A stretch of 64,000 bases of DNA. It comes from Magicicada septendecula. Its lineage: Eukaryota > Arthropoda > Insecta > Hemiptera > Cicadidae. A program made the position numbers and the translations under genes. Location: positions 145,907,574 through 145,971,573 of the forward strand of contig CM068369.1 in the NCBI GenBank assembly GCA_034769895.1, given 5' to 3'. Positions within the stretch are counted from its first letter, which is position 1, and the number at the start of each line of letters is the position of its first letter. The notes under the pieces are model-generated. The model was not told the origin of the DNA and did not search any database. It saw only the letters and a program-made list of their open reading frames with translations. Shown piece after piece: positions 63,296-64,000 of this stretch.

Positions 63296-63997
63296 TTACA
63301 TAACATTTTTCAATTTCATTAATACACCAGTTGTATTATAACCATACAAACTAACTTCACTCATCTTACCAAAATACTCATTAAACCAGTCAACGTTAGG
63401 CATTTTTGTTAAGTCTCCGTCATTAAATTCACTCATTATCGGATTAAATACTTTTGTCAAATCATTATAGTCATTATTATACAAATATACTTTTAAACTT
63501 TCTTTCCATTCATCATACTTTCTACTCAAATTATACAATTCTGTTACTTTCTCCACATACAATTCTCTGTTTACCTGTATCTCATCACCACACCACATCA
63601 CACTCTCACAATTATTCTGGACAGAGGGTACACAATAACACAACAAAAATAAACACCTCAATTCATCTATCAATACGGGACTCTTGCCCTTCAACAACAA
63701 AACTTGTGAACTCATTAAATCATCATAAACATTATAAACAATAAGGGGAAAATTTACCCTCTGTCCCCACTCTACCACAACATTATTTTTCCTCTCTCTC
63801 TCTAACTCATTAACACACCTTAACATCTCATAATCACATTCTAAAAATTCCTCAGTATTTCCATTACTTATTTTCACCGTATCTACCTCCGATACTAATT
63901 CTTCAAATACATTATTATACTCAATATTACTATTCTCATTATTTTCAACATTGTTACACTCGTCATTATAATTTTCATTTGTATTATTACCTCCCAT
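63296..63997 (-). CDS. gag-like protein of the second gag-only element, partial
   Basis: A 233-codon frame ending at 63296. The Met at 63997 is probably internal, because the related protein at 12374-13411 has about 85 further N-terminal residues (coiled coil) before the Asn-rich part seen here (NNTNENYNDECNN). The best match between the two is ELERERKNNVVVEWGQRVNF against ESERESRKNLQVGWMQGVDF. Neither a zinc knuckle nor enzymatic domains are seen. Confidence 0.55.
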   Translation of the reverse strand: MGGNNTNENYNDECNNVENNENSNIEYNNVFEELVSEVDTVKISNGNTEEFLECDYEMLRCVNELERERKNNVVVEWGQRVNFPLIVYNVYDDLMSSQVLLLKGKSPVLIDELRCLFLLCYCVPSVQNNCESVMWCGDEIQVNRELYVEKVTELYNLSRKYDEWKESLKVYLYNNDYNDLTKVFNPIMSEFNDGDLTKMPNVDWFNEYFGKMSEVSLYGYNTTGVLMKLKNVM

Positions 63998-64000
63998 ACA

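Overview
The window reads as nuclear DNA of an arthropod, most likely an insect. It is AT-rich, has spliceosomal exon boundaries, and is filled with transposon families typical of insect genomes: pogo/Tigger, mariner, RTE-like and other LINEs, a Gypsy-type LTR element and gag-only LTR elements. No rRNA, tRNA, CRISPR or bacterial operon was seen. The species cannot be named from the sequence.

One host gene can be supported on the + strand. A small coding exon (4210-4310) has a strong acceptor and donor. Its phase matches a large exon (20700-22128), and the two are separated by a 16.4 kb intron. The encoded product is a Ser/Lys-rich, probably disordered nuclear protein with a SUMO-interaction-like motif and a degenerate PCNA-box-like motif. 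Later exons are not certain. A weak candidate last exon is at 53230-53343, followed by about 2.4 kb of T-rich sequence with a polyadenylation signal at 55729.

The first intron holds a LINE scrap (4633-4915), a solo LTR with an ACAT target duplication (5148-6300), and a gag-only LTR retrotransposon of the same family on the minus strand (8049-14789) inserted at the same site. The shared flank (THAP-domain remnant plus LINE reverse transcriptase) appears twice, after the solo LTR (6301-8048) and after the provirus (14790-17330). This looks like two haplotypes, solo-LTR and provirus, placed end to end.

From 22238 to 51534 lies a nest of transposons seven insertions deep. A palindromic element was split exactly at its centre by a Tigger (22531-51243). 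That Tigger was split by element A (22852-50193), which carries an unassigned transposase with a DFxEN motif. Element A received a second Tigger (23803-26131) in its transposase gene and element B of its own family (28531-49100). Element B received an RTE-like LINE (29761-33172) and a third Tigger (36579-48421). The third Tigger was split by a Gypsy element (38392-47332), and the Gypsy pol gene by another LINE (40882-43085), which is bracketed by a perfect 435 bp direct repeat. Nearly every transposase and polyprotein is broken. The last LINE keeps a complete reverse transcriptase frame.

The right end holds a mariner relic (55790-56560), the 3' half of a third DFxEN transposase (56926-58288), and a second gag-only LTR element (58289 to beyond 64000) that appears to have inserted into that transposase. 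The two gag-only elements share long non-coding internal regions with conserved hairpins.
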